Shown here: one piece after another, positions 54,147 to 63,798 of the stretch
Position numbering within the stretch: position 1 is the first letter of the stretch
Layout of the letters: each line of letters opens with the position of its first letter
Origin: Thiobacillus sp. 65-1402
GTDB taxonomy: Bacteria; Pseudomonadota; Gammaproteobacteria; Burkholderiales; Thiobacillaceae
Assembly: GCF_001897685.1 (NCBI RefSeq)
Contig: NZ_MKUG01000001.1
Coordinates: 1 to 64,000 of the forward strand
DNA: 64,000 nt
Reading direction: 5' to 3'
The notes under the pieces: generated by a model
What the model saw: the letters and a program-made list of their open reading frames with translations, nothing else
Told to the model about the DNA's origin: nothing
Database searches by the model: none
Made by a program: the position numbers and the translations under genes

Positions 54147-54896
54147 ATGATTTTCAAGCAACTGTTCGAGCCTGTTTCCAGCACCTACACCTACCTCGTC
54201 GGTTGCGGGGAAACCGGCCAGGCGCTGCTGATCGACCCGGTGCTGCCGACCTGGGAACGCGACCTCGCCGAGGTCAATAAGCTCGGCCTCAAGCTCGCGT
54301 TCACGGTGGAGACGCACATCCACGCCGACCACATCACCGCGGCGAAGAAGCTGAAGGAAGCCGCCGGCAGCCGCATCGCCGGCCCCGCGCTCGACGCGCT
54401 GCCGTGCACCGACATCGGCATCGTCGACGGCACGCCGTTCAGAATGGGCTCGGTCGAGTTGACGCCGATCCACACCCCCGGCCATACCGACAACCACTTC
54501 GCCTACGCCCACGCCGGCCGGCTCTACACCGGCGACGCGCTCTTGATCGAAGGCTGCGGGCGCACCGACTTCCAGAGCGGCGATGCGGCCGCGCTGTACC
54601 GCTCGGTGCGCGGCAAGCTGTTTGCCTACGACGACGACACCCTGGTCTATCCGGCGCACGACTACGAGCAGCGCCGCATCAGCACCATCGGCCAGGAAAA
54701 GGCGCGCAATCCGCGCCTCGGCGGCGAACGCACGCTGGAGGATTTCGTCGCGCTGATGAACGGCCTGCAGCTCGCCTACCCCAGGTTCATCGACTACGCC
54801 GTTCCCGGCAACCGCGACTGCGGCACCTGTCCGCCCGGCGTACCGGAGCATTTGCAGCAGTATTGCGCGCAGATCGCAGAGAGCCGGCAGGGCTAG
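54147..54896 (+). CDS. ETHE1-like MBL-fold hydrolase (persulfide dioxygenase type)
   Basis: A 249-residue MBL-fold protein with HIHADH, IHTPGHTDNH, the conserved block LIEGCGRTDFQSGD and YPAHDYEQR. These match ETHE1/Blh persulfide dioxygenases, which oxidise glutathione persulfide to sulfite with one iron; a plain thioesterase role cannot be ruled out. It follows glcF by 21 bases and is likely in the same train, an odd neighbour for glycolate oxidase. Its stop overlaps the mobA stop on the other strand (shared CTAG). Confidence 0.88.
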   Translation: MIFKQLFEPVSSTYTYLVGCGETGQALLIDPVLPTWERDLAEVNKLGLKLAFTVETHIHADHITAAKKLKEAAGSRIAGPALDALPCTDIGIVDGTPFRMGSVELTPIHTPGHTDNHFAYAHAGRLYTGDALLIEGCGRTDFQSGDAAALYRSVRGKLFAYDDDTLVYPAHDYEQRRISTIGQEKARNPRLGGERTLEDFVALMNGLQLAYPRFIDYAVPGNRDCGTCPPGVPEHLQQYCAQIAESRQG

Positions 54897-55480
54897 CCGG
54901 GCGGGAGATCGTCGGGCTGGTTGAAATTGGCGAACCCGGCGGGGTCGAAGCGCACCGTCGTCGAAGCCAGTCCCGCCTGCCAGTGGCGCACCGCGCGTTC
55001 GCCGCGCGCGAGAAACGCGGCCAGATTCTCGCCCTGATCGGTGCGCACGATGAAGCAGGTGTGGTGCACGCGCGCACCGTCTTCCGCCACCGCCAGCGGC
55101 ACGCTTTCCAGCTGCGCCGCGCCCAGCAGGCGGATCACCAGATCGGCGGGCAGATGCGGCGTATCGCACGGCACCACTACCAGCCAGTCCGCCTCCACCG
55201 TCTGCAGCGCCGCCAGCGCGCCCGCCAGCGGGCCGGGAAAGCCGGGCAGGGGGTCGGGTAGCACGCGGCGGCCGTAAGTCGCGTAGCGCTCGGCATTGCG
55301 GTTGGCGCTGATGACGATTTCCCCAACCTGCGGCGCCAGCGCGGCAAGCGCCCATTCGATCAGCGGACGCCCCCGGTATTCGATCAGCCCCTTGTCGGCC
55401 CCGCCCATGCGGCGGCCCAGCCCCCCCGCCAGAACGACGGCGGCGACGCGCGCCGTTGCCGGCCCGCTAGTGGCGGGCAT
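54893..55480 (-). CDS. mobA: Molybdenum cofactor guanylyltransferase MobA
   Basis: A 195-residue nucleotidyltransferase with the signature LAGGLGRRMGGADKGL and later VVPCDTPHLP. MobA adds GMP to molybdopterin, giving the cofactor of nitrate reductases and related enzymes, so it fits an anaerobic respirer. The ATG lies inside the last 14 bases of the glycosyltransferase gene. Confidence 0.92.
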   Translation of the reverse strand: MPATSGPATARVAAVVLAGGLGRRMGGADKGLIEYRGRPLIEWALAALAPQVGEIVISANRNAERYATYGRRVLPDPLPGFPGPLAGALAALQTVEADWLVVVPCDTPHLPADLVIRLLGAAQLESVPLAVAEDGARVHHTCFIVRTDQGENLAAFLARGERAVRHWQAGLASTTVRFDPAGFANFNQPDDLPPG

Positions 55481-57032
55481 ACAGATGGAAGCGGTCCGAA
55501 CGGTCGCCCGGACGTGCGCCTTCCCACTGCTTGACCCAGCCGCCCGGGATAGGCGGCCCGGCCTCGCGGCGCCGGGTTTCCACCAGCAGCCAGCCGCAGC
55601 CGATATCGGCCGGGGCAAGCAGGCGCCCGCTGTGATAGGCAAGCAGCAGACGCTGCTGGCTGCGTACCTGGTAGGTCTGGATGCAGGCGGTTTGCGGCAC
55701 CCGCGCCGCCAGCGCTTCGCCCACGCTGGCATAACTCAGGCGGCGGTCGAGCGGCGTCAGAAACAAGGCCATCAACAGTGTCCAAATGAAGGTCATGCCG
55801 GCTGTCCACGCCAGCATGGGCCGCAGCGGCGAACGCCGGAGGCGCGCCAGAAAGACGATCCAGGCCAAGGTGACGGCGATGCCCAGCGCCAGCGCCCACG
55901 GACGCAGCCCGCCGACATGGGCCATCCCCAGCTTGCCGAGCCGCACGGCCAGCCGCGCCGGGCTGCCGAGATCGTGCGCGCTCCAGTAGATCCAGAACAG
56001 CAGTCCGATAAAGCCGAACAGCATGACCGCAAACCACAGCAGGGCGTTGGCCGCGCCGCGCCGCAGCGTGAACAGTCCGGCGCCGCCCAATAGCGCCAGC
56101 GGCAACAGCAGGATGAGGCCTTGCTCCTCGCCGGGTTCGGCCGCCAGGGCGTACAGGCCGAGCAAGCCCGCCAACGCCGCGAGCGGCAGCGCCATGCCCG
56201 GCGTACGCCATTGCCGCCGTCCCCGATATGCCGCCCACGCCGCCAGCGGCCATGCCGGCCAGGCGTACCAGCCGAGGATGCCGGGGTAATAGCCGGGCTG
56301 CAGGCTATCGCCGCCCAGCCAGCGTTGCAGATTGAATGCGCGCATCAACGGAATATGCTGGGTTGCCAAAAACGCCAGCCATGCTGCGCCGAACAGCAGC
56401 GCACCGCCCACGCCCCAGGCCAGCGAACGCCGCGCCGCCGGACTGCGGTACTCAGTCAGCAACAGCGGCAGCAACGCCGCCAGCAGCAGAAACAGCAAGG
56501 CTTCCGCCGCGCCGCCGGCAAGCAGCATCAGCGCCGCGCCGCCCCCCAGCATCCAGCCGCTGCGGGCACCCTGCGGCAGGCTAGCGACGCCGTACAGCAT
56601 CGCGGCAGCGGCGGCAAACTGGGCGGTATAGGCATTGAGCTCGTGGCCGCGCACCAGCAGGCCCACGCAGCCCAGCAAGGTGAGCACCGCAGCCCAGCCG
56701 GCCTCGTCACCGTAGAGCACGCGCGCCGTGCGCGCCACAAAAAACAGCGCCAGCGCGATGAACAGGCCCGAAGCCAGGCGGGCGCCATCAGCCAAAGCCA
56801 GGACGGGCGAAGTGAGCCAGGCGGTGGCGGCGGCGACCCAGTAATACAGGGGCGGCGTAGCCGGGGCGGCCTGGGGCGCAATCCCGCTTTGCAGCAGCAG
56901 CCACAACTGGGCGAAATGATCGCCGTCGCCGCCTTTCCATGGCGCGTGCCCCACCAGCCCCGGCACCAGCCAGGCCGCACACAGCAGCCACAGCCCGAGC
57001 TGCGGGAGGGTCGCTGCGCAGCAGCGGGGCAC
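55467..57032 (-). CDS. Integral membrane glycosyltransferase (GT39/ArnT-like)
   Basis: A 521-residue protein with about twelve membrane helices. The first extracytoplasmic loop has the acidic-Trp region APWKGGDGDHF and the second GDEAGWAA, as in lipid-linked sugar transferases of the ArnT/PMT clan. The acceptor is unknown. I prefer GTG at 57032 because AAGGAG lies before it; a TTG at 57086 would overlap the M48 protease gene by 11 bases and add 18 residues without a ribosome site. Confidence 0.8.
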   Translation of the reverse strand: MPRCCAATLPQLGLWLLCAAWLVPGLVGHAPWKGGDGDHFAQLWLLLQSGIAPQAAPATPPLYYWVAAATAWLTSPVLALADGARLASGLFIALALFFVARTARVLYGDEAGWAAVLTLLGCVGLLVRGHELNAYTAQFAAAAAMLYGVASLPQGARSGWMLGGGAALMLLAGGAAEALLFLLLAALLPLLLTEYRSPAARRSLAWGVGGALLFGAAWLAFLATQHIPLMRAFNLQRWLGGDSLQPGYYPGILGWYAWPAWPLAAWAAYRGRRQWRTPGMALPLAALAGLLGLYALAAEPGEEQGLILLLPLALLGGAGLFTLRRGAANALLWFAVMLFGFIGLLFWIYWSAHDLGSPARLAVRLGKLGMAHVGGLRPWALALGIAVTLAWIVFLARLRRSPLRPMLAWTAGMTFIWTLLMALFLTPLDRRLSYASVGEALAARVPQTACIQTYQVRSQQRLLLAYHSGRLLAPADIGCGWLLVETRRREAGPPIPGGWVKQWEGARPGDRSDRFHLYARH

Positions 57033-57075
57033 CCACCGGCGTACTCCTTGCGGGTGCTGCGGCGTGATCAGGCGC

Positions 57076-58527
57076 TTATTGAACAATTTTGAGGAGTTGT
57101 CCCGGTTGGGGTTCGCCGCCGGGGTAGAGATCGTTCATCAGGCGCAGCTGGCTTTCGGCTTCGCCACCCAATGGCGACTGCCGCGCCAGAGCGGCCATCG
57201 TGGTGCCGGGTTGCGCCGTCAGCAGGCGCAGCACATGGGGACGCGCCGCCTGCCGTTCCGCCGCGCCGAGCGCATGGAAGCTGTTGATCGCCGCGCGCAG
57301 GGCGCTGCGCTCGCGCTCGTACGCGGGCTTGTCCTTGGCCATGCCTGCGATCAGGTACTGCGTGCCGTTGAACACCACGGCCGCCACCACCACCGGTTTG
57401 CCCTGCTGCGCGCCCGCCGCGAATGCGGCCGGGTGGCCGCCAAGATTGCCGCTGTCGTAGCGTGCGCCGGCATCCAGCTTGAGTCCTTTCTGCAGCGTCT
57501 CCAGCGGTTTGTCGCTTTTCGGCCCCTGCTGCAGCTCGACCAGCGCGTCGCCCTGGGGATTCGTCGCCACCACCCGGTCGGGGCGATTGCGGACCTGCCA
57601 GCCGGGCGGAAACTGTAGCGCCAGCCCGAGCTTTTCATGCAGCAGGGCATTGTTGCGGATCACGCCCTGGTCGGGACTGTCGCCAAAATACACGCCGGCC
57701 ATTTTCTGCAGGAAATCGTTGCGGCCGTCGCGCGGATTGGCGACGCTGTACTTGCCGGCCTCGCCCACCACCTGCTTGAGGCGCGCATCGTTGCTCGGGT
57801 GGGTGTCGAAAGTGCCGTGATAGGTGCGCGGCTGGCGGCCGCCGCGCTTGGCCTGTTCGGCGGCAAACAGCTCCTGGTTTTTCAGCACGCCGATGACCTC
57901 AATCATTGCCTGCGGGCTGTAGCCGCTGCGGGCCAGGTATTCGGCGCCGAGGCGGTCGGATTCCAGTTCGTGCTCGCGCCCGTAGCCGGCGGTCCAGGCC
58001 TGCGCCAGCGTTTGCAGCAACGATGCGCCCGCCTGACCGTTCATCCCCGGCACCAGAATCGAGCCCAATACCGCACCCAGTCCTGCCGCGGTGGACGCGC
58101 TTTGCTGGCGCACCCCGTGGCGCGCGGTGACATGGCCGATTTCATGCCCCACCACCCCGGCCAGCTCGGCCTCGGAGTTCAGGTAGGCCATGATGCCGCG
58201 GGTGATGTAGACATAGCCGCCGGGCAGGGCGAAGGCGTTGACGTCGGGGCTGTCGACCACGGTGAAATGCCATGGCAGGTTCGGCCGATGGCTCTGTTTC
58301 GCCAGCCGCTGGCCGACCTCGTTGACGTAGGCCTGCAGCGCCGGATTGTCCAGCGCCGCGTATTCCTTCAATACATCCTGGTGTGCCTGCGCACCCATCT
58401 GGATTTCCTGCTGCTCGGACATCAGCACGAAATCCTTGCCGCCCGTCACCGGATTCTGCGCACAGTGCGTCAGCGCCAGCGCGCCGAGAACGGCCATTGC
58501 AATGCGGCGGAAAGCTCGGGGGGTCAC
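57076..58527 (-). CDS. M48-family zinc metalloprotease, lipoprotein (BepA-like)
   Basis: A 483-residue protein with a lipobox (THC, Cys22), an M48 protease domain with the zinc motif VGHEIGHVTARHG and the third ligand region EHELESDRLG, and a C-terminal half with a LysM-like end (AARPHVLRLLTAQPGTTMAAL). It should work at the outer membrane in quality control of periplasmic proteins. I chose GTG at 58527, with GAGG before it, since it places the lipoprotein signal properly; an ATG further upstream runs through rpmE and is not credible. Confidence 0.87.
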   Translation of the reverse strand: MTPRAFRRIAMAVLGALALTHCAQNPVTGGKDFVLMSEQQEIQMGAQAHQDVLKEYAALDNPALQAYVNEVGQRLAKQSHRPNLPWHFTVVDSPDVNAFALPGGYVYITRGIMAYLNSEAELAGVVGHEIGHVTARHGVRQQSASTAAGLGAVLGSILVPGMNGQAGASLLQTLAQAWTAGYGREHELESDRLGAEYLARSGYSPQAMIEVIGVLKNQELFAAEQAKRGGRQPRTYHGTFDTHPSNDARLKQVVGEAGKYSVANPRDGRNDFLQKMAGVYFGDSPDQGVIRNNALLHEKLGLALQFPPGWQVRNRPDRVVATNPQGDALVELQQGPKSDKPLETLQKGLKLDAGARYDSGNLGGHPAAFAAGAQQGKPVVVAAVVFNGTQYLIAGMAKDKPAYERERSALRAAINSFHALGAAERQAARPHVLRLLTAQPGTTMAALARQSPLGGEAESQLRLMNDLYPGGEPQPGQLLKIVQ

Positions 58528-58587
58528 GTCTGCCTCGTCCTGGTCGGGAGTGTTCAATGATACCGTCGTGTCGCCGCCAAAACGCAA

Positions 58588-58607
58588 AAAGCGGCCGAAG
58601 CCGCTTT
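58588..58607 (-). terminator. Intrinsic terminator after rpmE
   Basis: On the minus strand AAAGCGGC-TTCG-GCCGCTTT is a perfect 8-bp stem with a TTCG tetraloop followed by TTGCGTTTT, 33 bases after the rpmE stop. It separates rpmE from the M48 gene. Confidence 0.85.
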
Positions 58608-58640
58608 GAGTCGCATCACGCAAGCGCCGTTCAGAGCGGC

Positions 58641-58847
58641 TTACTTCATGCCATAGCGCTGACGGAACTTCTCGACACGGCCGGCGGTATCGACGATCTT
58701 CTGCTTGCCGGTGTAGAACGGGTGGCAGGCCGCGCAGACTTCCACCTGCAGCTTTTCCTTGCCCAGCGTGGAGCGGGTTTTGAACGTGCTGCCGCAGGAG
58801 CAGGTCACGGCGACTTCCTTGTAATCGGGGTGAATGCCGGATTTCAT
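58641..58847 (-). CDS. rpmE: 50S ribosomal protein L31
   Basis: A 68-residue L31 of the zinc-binding type, with cysteines at 16, 18, 38 and 41 (CSC and CAAC). The ATG has an AAGGAA ribosome site. It follows rho by 75 bases in the same direction. Confidence 0.97.
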   Translation of the reverse strand: MKSGIHPDYKEVAVTCSCGSTFKTRSTLGKEKLQVEVCAACHPFYTGKQKIVDTAGRVEKFRQRYGMK

Positions 58848-58922
58848 GGCAATTCCTTAACGGGTTGAATTCGGAGAACGCGGGATTGTAGCGGAGCAAC
58901 GTGCGATACGCAAGCCGCAGGG

Positions 58923-60182
58923 TCAGCCGCGCCGCATCGAGTCAAAAAATTCGCTGTTGTTTTTGGTCGCGCGGATCTTGTCGAGCAGGAATTCCATCGC
59001 CTCCATGTCGTCCATCGGGTACAGCAGTTTGCGCAGCACCCATACCTTCTGCAGGATGTCGTGCGGCATCAGCAGTTCTTCGCGGCGGGTGCCGGAGCGG
59101 TTGACGTTGATGGCGGGGTACTGGCGCTTCTCGGCCATCTTGCGGTCGAGATGGATTTCCAGGTTGCCGGTGCCCTTGAATTCCTCGTAGATGACGTCGT
59201 CCATGCGGCTGCCGGTGTCGATCAGCGCGGTGGCGAGGATGGTCAGGCTGCCGCCTTCCTCGATGTTGCGGGCGGCGCCGAAGAAGCGCTTCGGCTTCTG
59301 CAGCGCGTTGGCGTCGACGCCGCCGGTGAGCACCTTGCCGGAAGCCGGCTGCACCGTGTTGTAGGCGCGTGCCAGCCGCGTGATCGAGTCGAGCAGGATG
59401 ACCACGTCCTTCTTGTGCTCGACCAGGCGCTTGGCGCGCTCGATCACCATTTCCGCCACCTGGACGTGGCGGCTGGCGGGCTCGTCGAAGGTCGAGGCGA
59501 CGACTTCGCCGCGCACGGTGCGGCTCATCTCGGTCACTTCCTCCGGGCGTTCGTCAATCAGCAGCACGAACAGCACGACGTCGGGATGGTTGGAAGTGAT
59601 GGCGTGGGCGATGTGCTGCAGCATCACCGTCTTGCCGGATTTCGGCGGCGCCACCAGGAGGCCGCGCTGGCCCTTGCCGATCGGCGCGACGATGTCGATG
59701 ACGCGGCTGGTGATGTTCTCCTCCGCCTTGACGTCGCGTTCCAGCTTGAGCGGCTTGTCCGGATGCAGCGGAGTGAGGTTCTCGAACAGGATCTTGTTCT
59801 TGCTCGCCTCGGGCGGCTCGCCGTTGATCTTGTCGAGCTTGGTCATCGCCGAATAGCGCTCGCCGTCCTTCGGCGTGCGGATCTCGCCCTCGATCTTGTC
59901 GCCGGTATGCAGGTTGAAGCGGCGGATCTGCGACGGCGACACGTAGATGTCATCAGTGTTGGCGAGATACGAGGTTTCCGGCGATCTCAGGAATCCGAAG
60001 CCGTCCGGCAGCACTTCCAGCACGCCGTCGCCGTAGATGCTCTCGCCGCGCTTGGCCAGCGTTTTCAGGATGGTGAAGATCAGCTCCTGCTTGCGAAAAC
60101 GGTTGGCGTTGTCGATGCCATTGGTAGCGGCGATTTCGAGGAGCTCGGTGATCGGCTTCTGCTTGAGTTCGGAAAGATGCAT
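58923..60182 (-). CDS. rho: Transcription termination factor Rho
   Basis: A 419-residue hexameric RNA helicase, same length as E. coli Rho. It has the RNA-binding cold-shock-like domain ([15 protein letters not shown]), Walker A in [10 protein letters not shown] and Walker B in [15 protein letters not shown]. The ATG at 60182 is at the expected place. The trxA-rho order matches that of other proteobacteria, with a hairpin in the 106-base gap. Confidence 0.98.
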   Translation of the reverse strand: MHLSELKQKPITELLEIAATNGIDNANRFRKQELIFTILKTLAKRGESIYGDGVLEVLPDGFGFLRSPETSYLANTDDIYVSPSQIRRFNLHTGDKIEGEIRTPKDGERYSAMTKLDKINGEPPEASKNKILFENLTPLHPDKPLKLERDVKAEENITSRVIDIVAPIGKGQRGLLVAPPKSGKTVMLQHIAHAITSNHPDVVLFVLLIDERPEEVTEMSRTVRGEVVASTFDEPASRHVQVAEMVIERAKRLVEHKKDVVILLDSITRLARAYNTVQPASGKVLTGGVDANALQKPKRFFGAARNIEEGGSLTILATALIDTGSRMDDVIYEEFKGTGNLEIHLDRKMAEKRQYPAINVNRSGTRREELLMPHDILQKVWVLRKLLYPMDDMEAMEFLLDKIRATKNNSEFFDSMRRG

Positions 60183-60237
60183 GGAAAGGGCCTGAGTGGG
60201 CTCGCTTGAAAGAGCCGGACGTGAAGGGGGAGAGAAG

Positions 60238-60281
60238 CCGGACGGCACTGCGGGAAGGCGGCGCGCGGGTGCGCCGTCCGG
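60238..60281 (-). other. Structured trxA-rho intergenic hairpin
   Basis: The arms CCGGACGGC and GCCGTCCGG (9 bp, perfect) enclose a GC-rich loop of 26 bases, starting shortly after the trxA stop. There is no T-run. It may be part of a rho leader under autocontrol. Confidence 0.5.
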
Positions 60282-60288
60282 TAGAGTT

Positions 60289-60615
60289 TTAGATGTTGCT
60301 GTCGACGAAAGCGGTGAGTTGCGACTTGGACAGGGCGCCGACCTTGGTCGCCTCGACATTGCCGTTCTTGAAGATCATCAGGGTGGGGATGCCGCGGATG
60401 CCGAACTTGGGCGGGGTGGCCTGGTTCTCGTCGATATTGAGCTTGCACACCTTGAGCTTGCCGGCGTATTCCTTGGCGACCTCATCGAGGATCGGCGAGA
60501 TCATCTTGCAGGGGCCGCACCAGTCCGCCCAGTAATCCACCAGCACGGGCACACCCGCCTGCAGGACTTCCTGTTCGAAGGAATCGTCGGATATGTAATG
60601 AACATGCTCGCTCAT
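60289..60615 (-). CDS. trxA: Thioredoxin 1
   Basis: A 108-residue cytoplasmic thioredoxin with [11 protein letters not shown] and the cis-proline loop RGIPTLMIF. It keeps cytosolic disulfides reduced. ATG at 60615 has GGAG before it. It is divergent from the ferredoxin gene; the 161 bases between must hold both promoters. Confidence 0.97.
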   Translation of the reverse strand: MSEHVHYISDDSFEQEVLQAGVPVLVDYWADWCGPCKMISPILDEVAKEYAGKLKVCKLNIDENQATPPKFGIRGIPTLMIFKNGNVEATKVGALSKSQLTAFVDSNI

Positions 60616-60776
60616 CGGTGAGGCTCCTATTTTTGAAGTATGCGGTTGGCCGGACGCGGCCTGGACGGTTTGGGAAGGTGGCAATGCTGGAAAAATCGGT
60701 TTTGTGACGATATGCTACATCAAAACTGCCGCCTGCAAGCATCCGGGCATTCCTCAAATCATCAGGGTAAATACGA

Positions 60777-61100
60777 ATGACCTACGTTGTAACCGACGCC
60801 TGCGTGAAGTGCAAATACACCGATTGTGTCGATGTCTGTCCGGTGGACTGCTTCCATGAAGGCCCCAATTTCCTCGTCATCGACCCCGAGGAGTGCATCG
60901 ACTGCACCCTGTGCGTGGCCGAATGCCCGGTCGAGGCCATCTATGCCGAAGACGACGTGCCGGATGACCAGCGTGCCTACATTGCGCTCAATGCCGAGCT
61001 TGCCAAGGAGTGGAAAGTCATCGTCGAACGCAAGGACCCGCTGCCCGATGCCGACGAATGGGCCGGCGTCAAGGACAAGCGCCAGTATCTGGAACGTTGA
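60777..61100 (+). CDS. fdxA: Seven-iron ferredoxin FdxA
   Basis: A 107-residue ferredoxin with the [3Fe-4S] set near the start ([18 protein letters not shown]) and the [4Fe-4S] motif [12 protein letters not shown], then the usual acidic C-terminal tail. It is a low-potential electron carrier common in beta- and gammaproteobacteria. Confidence 0.95.
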   Translation: MTYVVTDACVKCKYTDCVDVCPVDCFHEGPNFLVIDPEECIDCTLCVAECPVEAIYAEDDVPDDQRAYIALNAELAKEWKVIVERKDPLPDADEWAGVKDKRQYLER

Positions 61101-61121
61101 GCCGCTCAAACGCAGTTGACT

Positions 61122-61155
61122 GCCCGCCGGGCGGGCGCGCCCAACCACCGTTTTT
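61122..61155 (+). terminator. Possible terminator after fdxA
   Basis: GCCCGC-CGG-GCGGGC (61122-61136) is followed at some distance by a TTTTT run (61151-61155). The gap weakens it as an intrinsic terminator. Confidence 0.35.
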
Positions 61156-61167
61156 AGATTAGCCCCG

Positions 61168-63798
61168 GTGGGAATCGCAACGATTCTCCTGGGCGGTCCG
61201 CCCCTGGCGCACGCCGCCGCCCGCACCCTGCTCGACCGTTACGCCGACCGCCTGCCCGATCTCTCCGGGCTGACGCTGCTCGTCCCCAACCACCGCGCCG
61301 GACAGGATTTCGCCCGCGCGCTGGCGCAGGCCGGCGGCCTGCCCGCCCTGATCCCGCCGCGCATCACTCCGCTGAAAGCCTGGGCCGAAAGCACCCTGCA
61401 GGGCACACGCATGGCCGACGGCCGCGCCGAGCCGCATGCGCGGCGGCTGGCGCGGCTGCACGGCGTGCTGCGCAACATCGACTGGCTGGGCACGGTCGAC
61501 CGATGGGCGCTCGCCAGCGAGTTGCTGCAGCTGGCCGACGAACTTTCCGCCGCCCGCCTGGGCGCCGCCATCGGATCGCGCATCCGCGCGCTGCATGCCG
61601 ACACGCTCGACCGCGAAAGCGCACTGATCGAGGCGGTATGGCAGGCCCTCAACAACGATGGCAGCGACCCGCAGGCGCACTACGCGCGCGCGCTCGACCA
61701 GCTGCTTGAGCAATGCCGGTCTGCGCCGCAGCCCGTTTACGGCTACGCGCTGGGAACGCTGACCGCCATCGAGCGGCAATTTCTCGACCGCTGTGCCGAA
61801 CATGCGCCCGTCACGCTGTTCGAGCCCGCCGCCGACGGCGTGGCGTTCACCCTGCACCAGGCCTGGCAGAAAACCGCGCCGCCGCTGCGCGAACGCGCCG
61901 CCATGCTGGCGGCCGCTCATCCCCGCTCTCCCGTGCGCCCGCACCTGACGCTGTGCCCGGCGCCGCACCTGGAAGCCGAGGCGCGCGCCGTCGCCGCCTG
62001 GGTAAGCGCCCAATTGCACGCCGGAAAGCGCGCTATCGCGCTGATCGCGCTCGACCGCGAAACCGCGCGCCGGGTGCGCGCGCTGCTCGAACGCACCGAC
62101 GTGCTGGTGGCCGACGAAACCGGCTGGACGCTGTCGACCACCGCCGCCGCCGCCGTGATCGATCGCTGGCTGGAATGCGTCGCGCACGACTTCCCGCATA
62201 TCGAATTGCTCGACCTGCTGAAGTCGCCCTTCCTGCTGGGCGAGCTCGCGGCGCGGCAGGACCAGGTGCTGCAGCTCGAACTCGCGCTGCGGCGGCAGGG
62301 GGTGGCGCAAGGCATGGCCGACATCCAGCGGCTGGCGCATGCGCAATTCGGCGCGCTGCCGCCCTGGCTTGCCGCATTGTTCAACGCCCGGCAAGGCTTC
62401 CCCCAAAGCCGCGCGCCCCTGGCCGTCTGGCTCACCCGCCTCGTCGACAGCCTCGACAAACTGGACGCCACCGCGCCGCTCCAGATGGACGCCGCCGGCG
62501 CCAGCCTGCTCGCCACGCTCGAAACCCTGCGCCGCGAGCTGGCCGACGACGGCGAAAAATACGGCTTCGCCGAATGGCGGCGCTGGCTCAATCTGGCGCT
62601 GGAGTCGGCCAGCTTCATCGATGCCCGCGTCGTCAGCCCCATCGTGCTGACCTCGCTGCCCGCCGCGCGCGGGCGCCTGTTCGACGCAGTCGCGGTGATC
62701 GGCGCCGACGCCCGCCGCCTGCCCGCGCGCCCCGCACCCGGCCTGTTCAGCCAGGCCACCCGCGCGCAACTCGGCCTGTCCACTGCCGCCATCGAGGCCG
62801 AAGCCGCCACCTCCGACCTGATCCCGCTATTGGCTCAGGGGCCTGCGCTGTTGAGCTGGCAGGCATGGAACGACGATGAGCCCAACCCTGCCTCGCAGCT
62901 GGTCTTGCGGCTGCAGGCCCTGCATCTGGCCGCGTGGGGCGCCGCCCTGCCCGAACAGGCCAGCGGCGTGCCGCCCGCCCGGCCCAGCCCGTTGCCCGGC
63001 GCCAGCGGGCAGCCGGCGCCGGCGGTGTCGGCGATGCAATTGCCGCGCCGCTATTCGCCCACCGCCTACCAGACCCTGCTCGATTGCCCGTACCGGTTTT
63101 TCGTGAAGAGCGTGCTCGGCATCCGCGAACTCGACGAAGCCGACGACGCGCTCGACAAGAGCGACTACGGCAACGCGCTGCACCGCATCCTCAAGGCCTT
63201 TCACGACGGCGCCCCGCCGCCCGGGCGCGACGCCGCGCTGGCCCGCCTGCAGGAAATGTCCGACGCCGAATTCGCCGCGCTGCCCGCCTGGACCGCCACC
63301 GCCTGGCGCAGCAAGTGGGAAAAAATCCAGCCTGCCTATGTCGATGCCTGGCTGGAGTGGGTTGCGCAAGGCTGGCAATACCAGGCTGGCGAAGCCGAAT
63401 TCAGCATGCCGTTCAACGTCGCCGGTCTCGGCGAGATCACCCTGCACGGCCGCGTCGACCGCGTCGACCAGAAGGGCGACGCCCGTACCGTCATCGACTA
63501 CAAGACCGGCGCCGCGCAGGGCCTCAAGAAGAAGCTCAAGGATCCCGCCGAAGCAGTCCAGCTGCCGTTCTATGCCTGGCTCGCGGAGGCCGCTGCCGCC
63601 TACCTGCCGATCAGCGACACCCCGGTCGCGCTGCTCGAACTCGACGGCGAAACCGACGTCGACGCCATCGGCCGCCGCCTGCCAGAGCTGCTGGAAGCCA
63701 TCGCCGCAGGCGCAGCGCTTCCCGCATCGGGGATCGACGCCGTCTGCCAGTTCTGCGAGGCGCGCGGACTGTGCCGCAAGGGGATGTGGCATGAGTGA
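61168..63798 (+). CDS. addB: AddB-like nuclease subunit (PD-(D/E)XK) of double-strand-break repair
   Basis: An 876-residue protein starting with GTG. The N-terminal helicase-like part has no intact Walker A motif, typical for AddB. The C-terminal nuclease (about 630-876) has HGRVDRVD and VIDYKTG as the PD-(D/E)XK core. A cysteine set, one in DCPYRFF and three in CQFCEARGLC, fits the AddB iron-sulfur staple. With AddA it resects broken DNA ends. Its last eight bases overlap addA. Confidence 0.85.
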   Translation: MGIATILLGGPPLAHAAARTLLDRYADRLPDLSGLTLLVPNHRAGQDFARALAQAGGLPALIPPRITPLKAWAESTLQGTRMADGRAEPHARRLARLHGVLRNIDWLGTVDRWALASELLQLADELSAARLGAAIGSRIRALHADTLDRESALIEAVWQALNNDGSDPQAHYARALDQLLEQCRSAPQPVYGYALGTLTAIERQFLDRCAEHAPVTLFEPAADGVAFTLHQAWQKTAPPLRERAAMLAAAHPRSPVRPHLTLCPAPHLEAEARAVAAWVSAQLHAGKRAIALIALDRETARRVRALLERTDVLVADETGWTLSTTAAAAVIDRWLECVAHDFPHIELLDLLKSPFLLGELAARQDQVLQLELALRRQGVAQGMADIQRLAHAQFGALPPWLAALFNARQGFPQSRAPLAVWLTRLVDSLDKLDATAPLQMDAAGASLLATLETLRRELADDGEKYGFAEWRRWLNLALESASFIDARVVSPIVLTSLPAARGRLFDAVAVIGADARRLPARPAPGLFSQATRAQLGLSTAAIEAEAATSDLIPLLAQGPALLSWQAWNDDEPNPASQLVLRLQALHLAAWGAALPEQASGVPPARPSPLPGASGQPAPAVSAMQLPRRYSPTAYQTLLDCPYRFFVKSVLGIRELDEADDALDKSDYGNALHRILKAFHDGAPPPGRDAALARLQEMSDAEFAALPAWTATAWRSKWEKIQPAYVDAWLEWVAQGWQYQAGEAEFSMPFNVAGLGEITLHGRVDRVDQKGDARTVIDYKTGAAQGLKKKLKDPAEAVQLPFYAWLAEAAAAYLPISDTPVALLELDGETDVDAIGRRLPELLEAIAAGAALPASGIDAVCQFCEARGLCRKGMWHE

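Noticed and set aside
58528..58899. N-terminal extension of the M48 protease back through rpmE
   Set aside because: The extension is just another frame of the rpmE gene and crosses a strong terminator; GTG at 58527 gives a proper lipoprotein signal.
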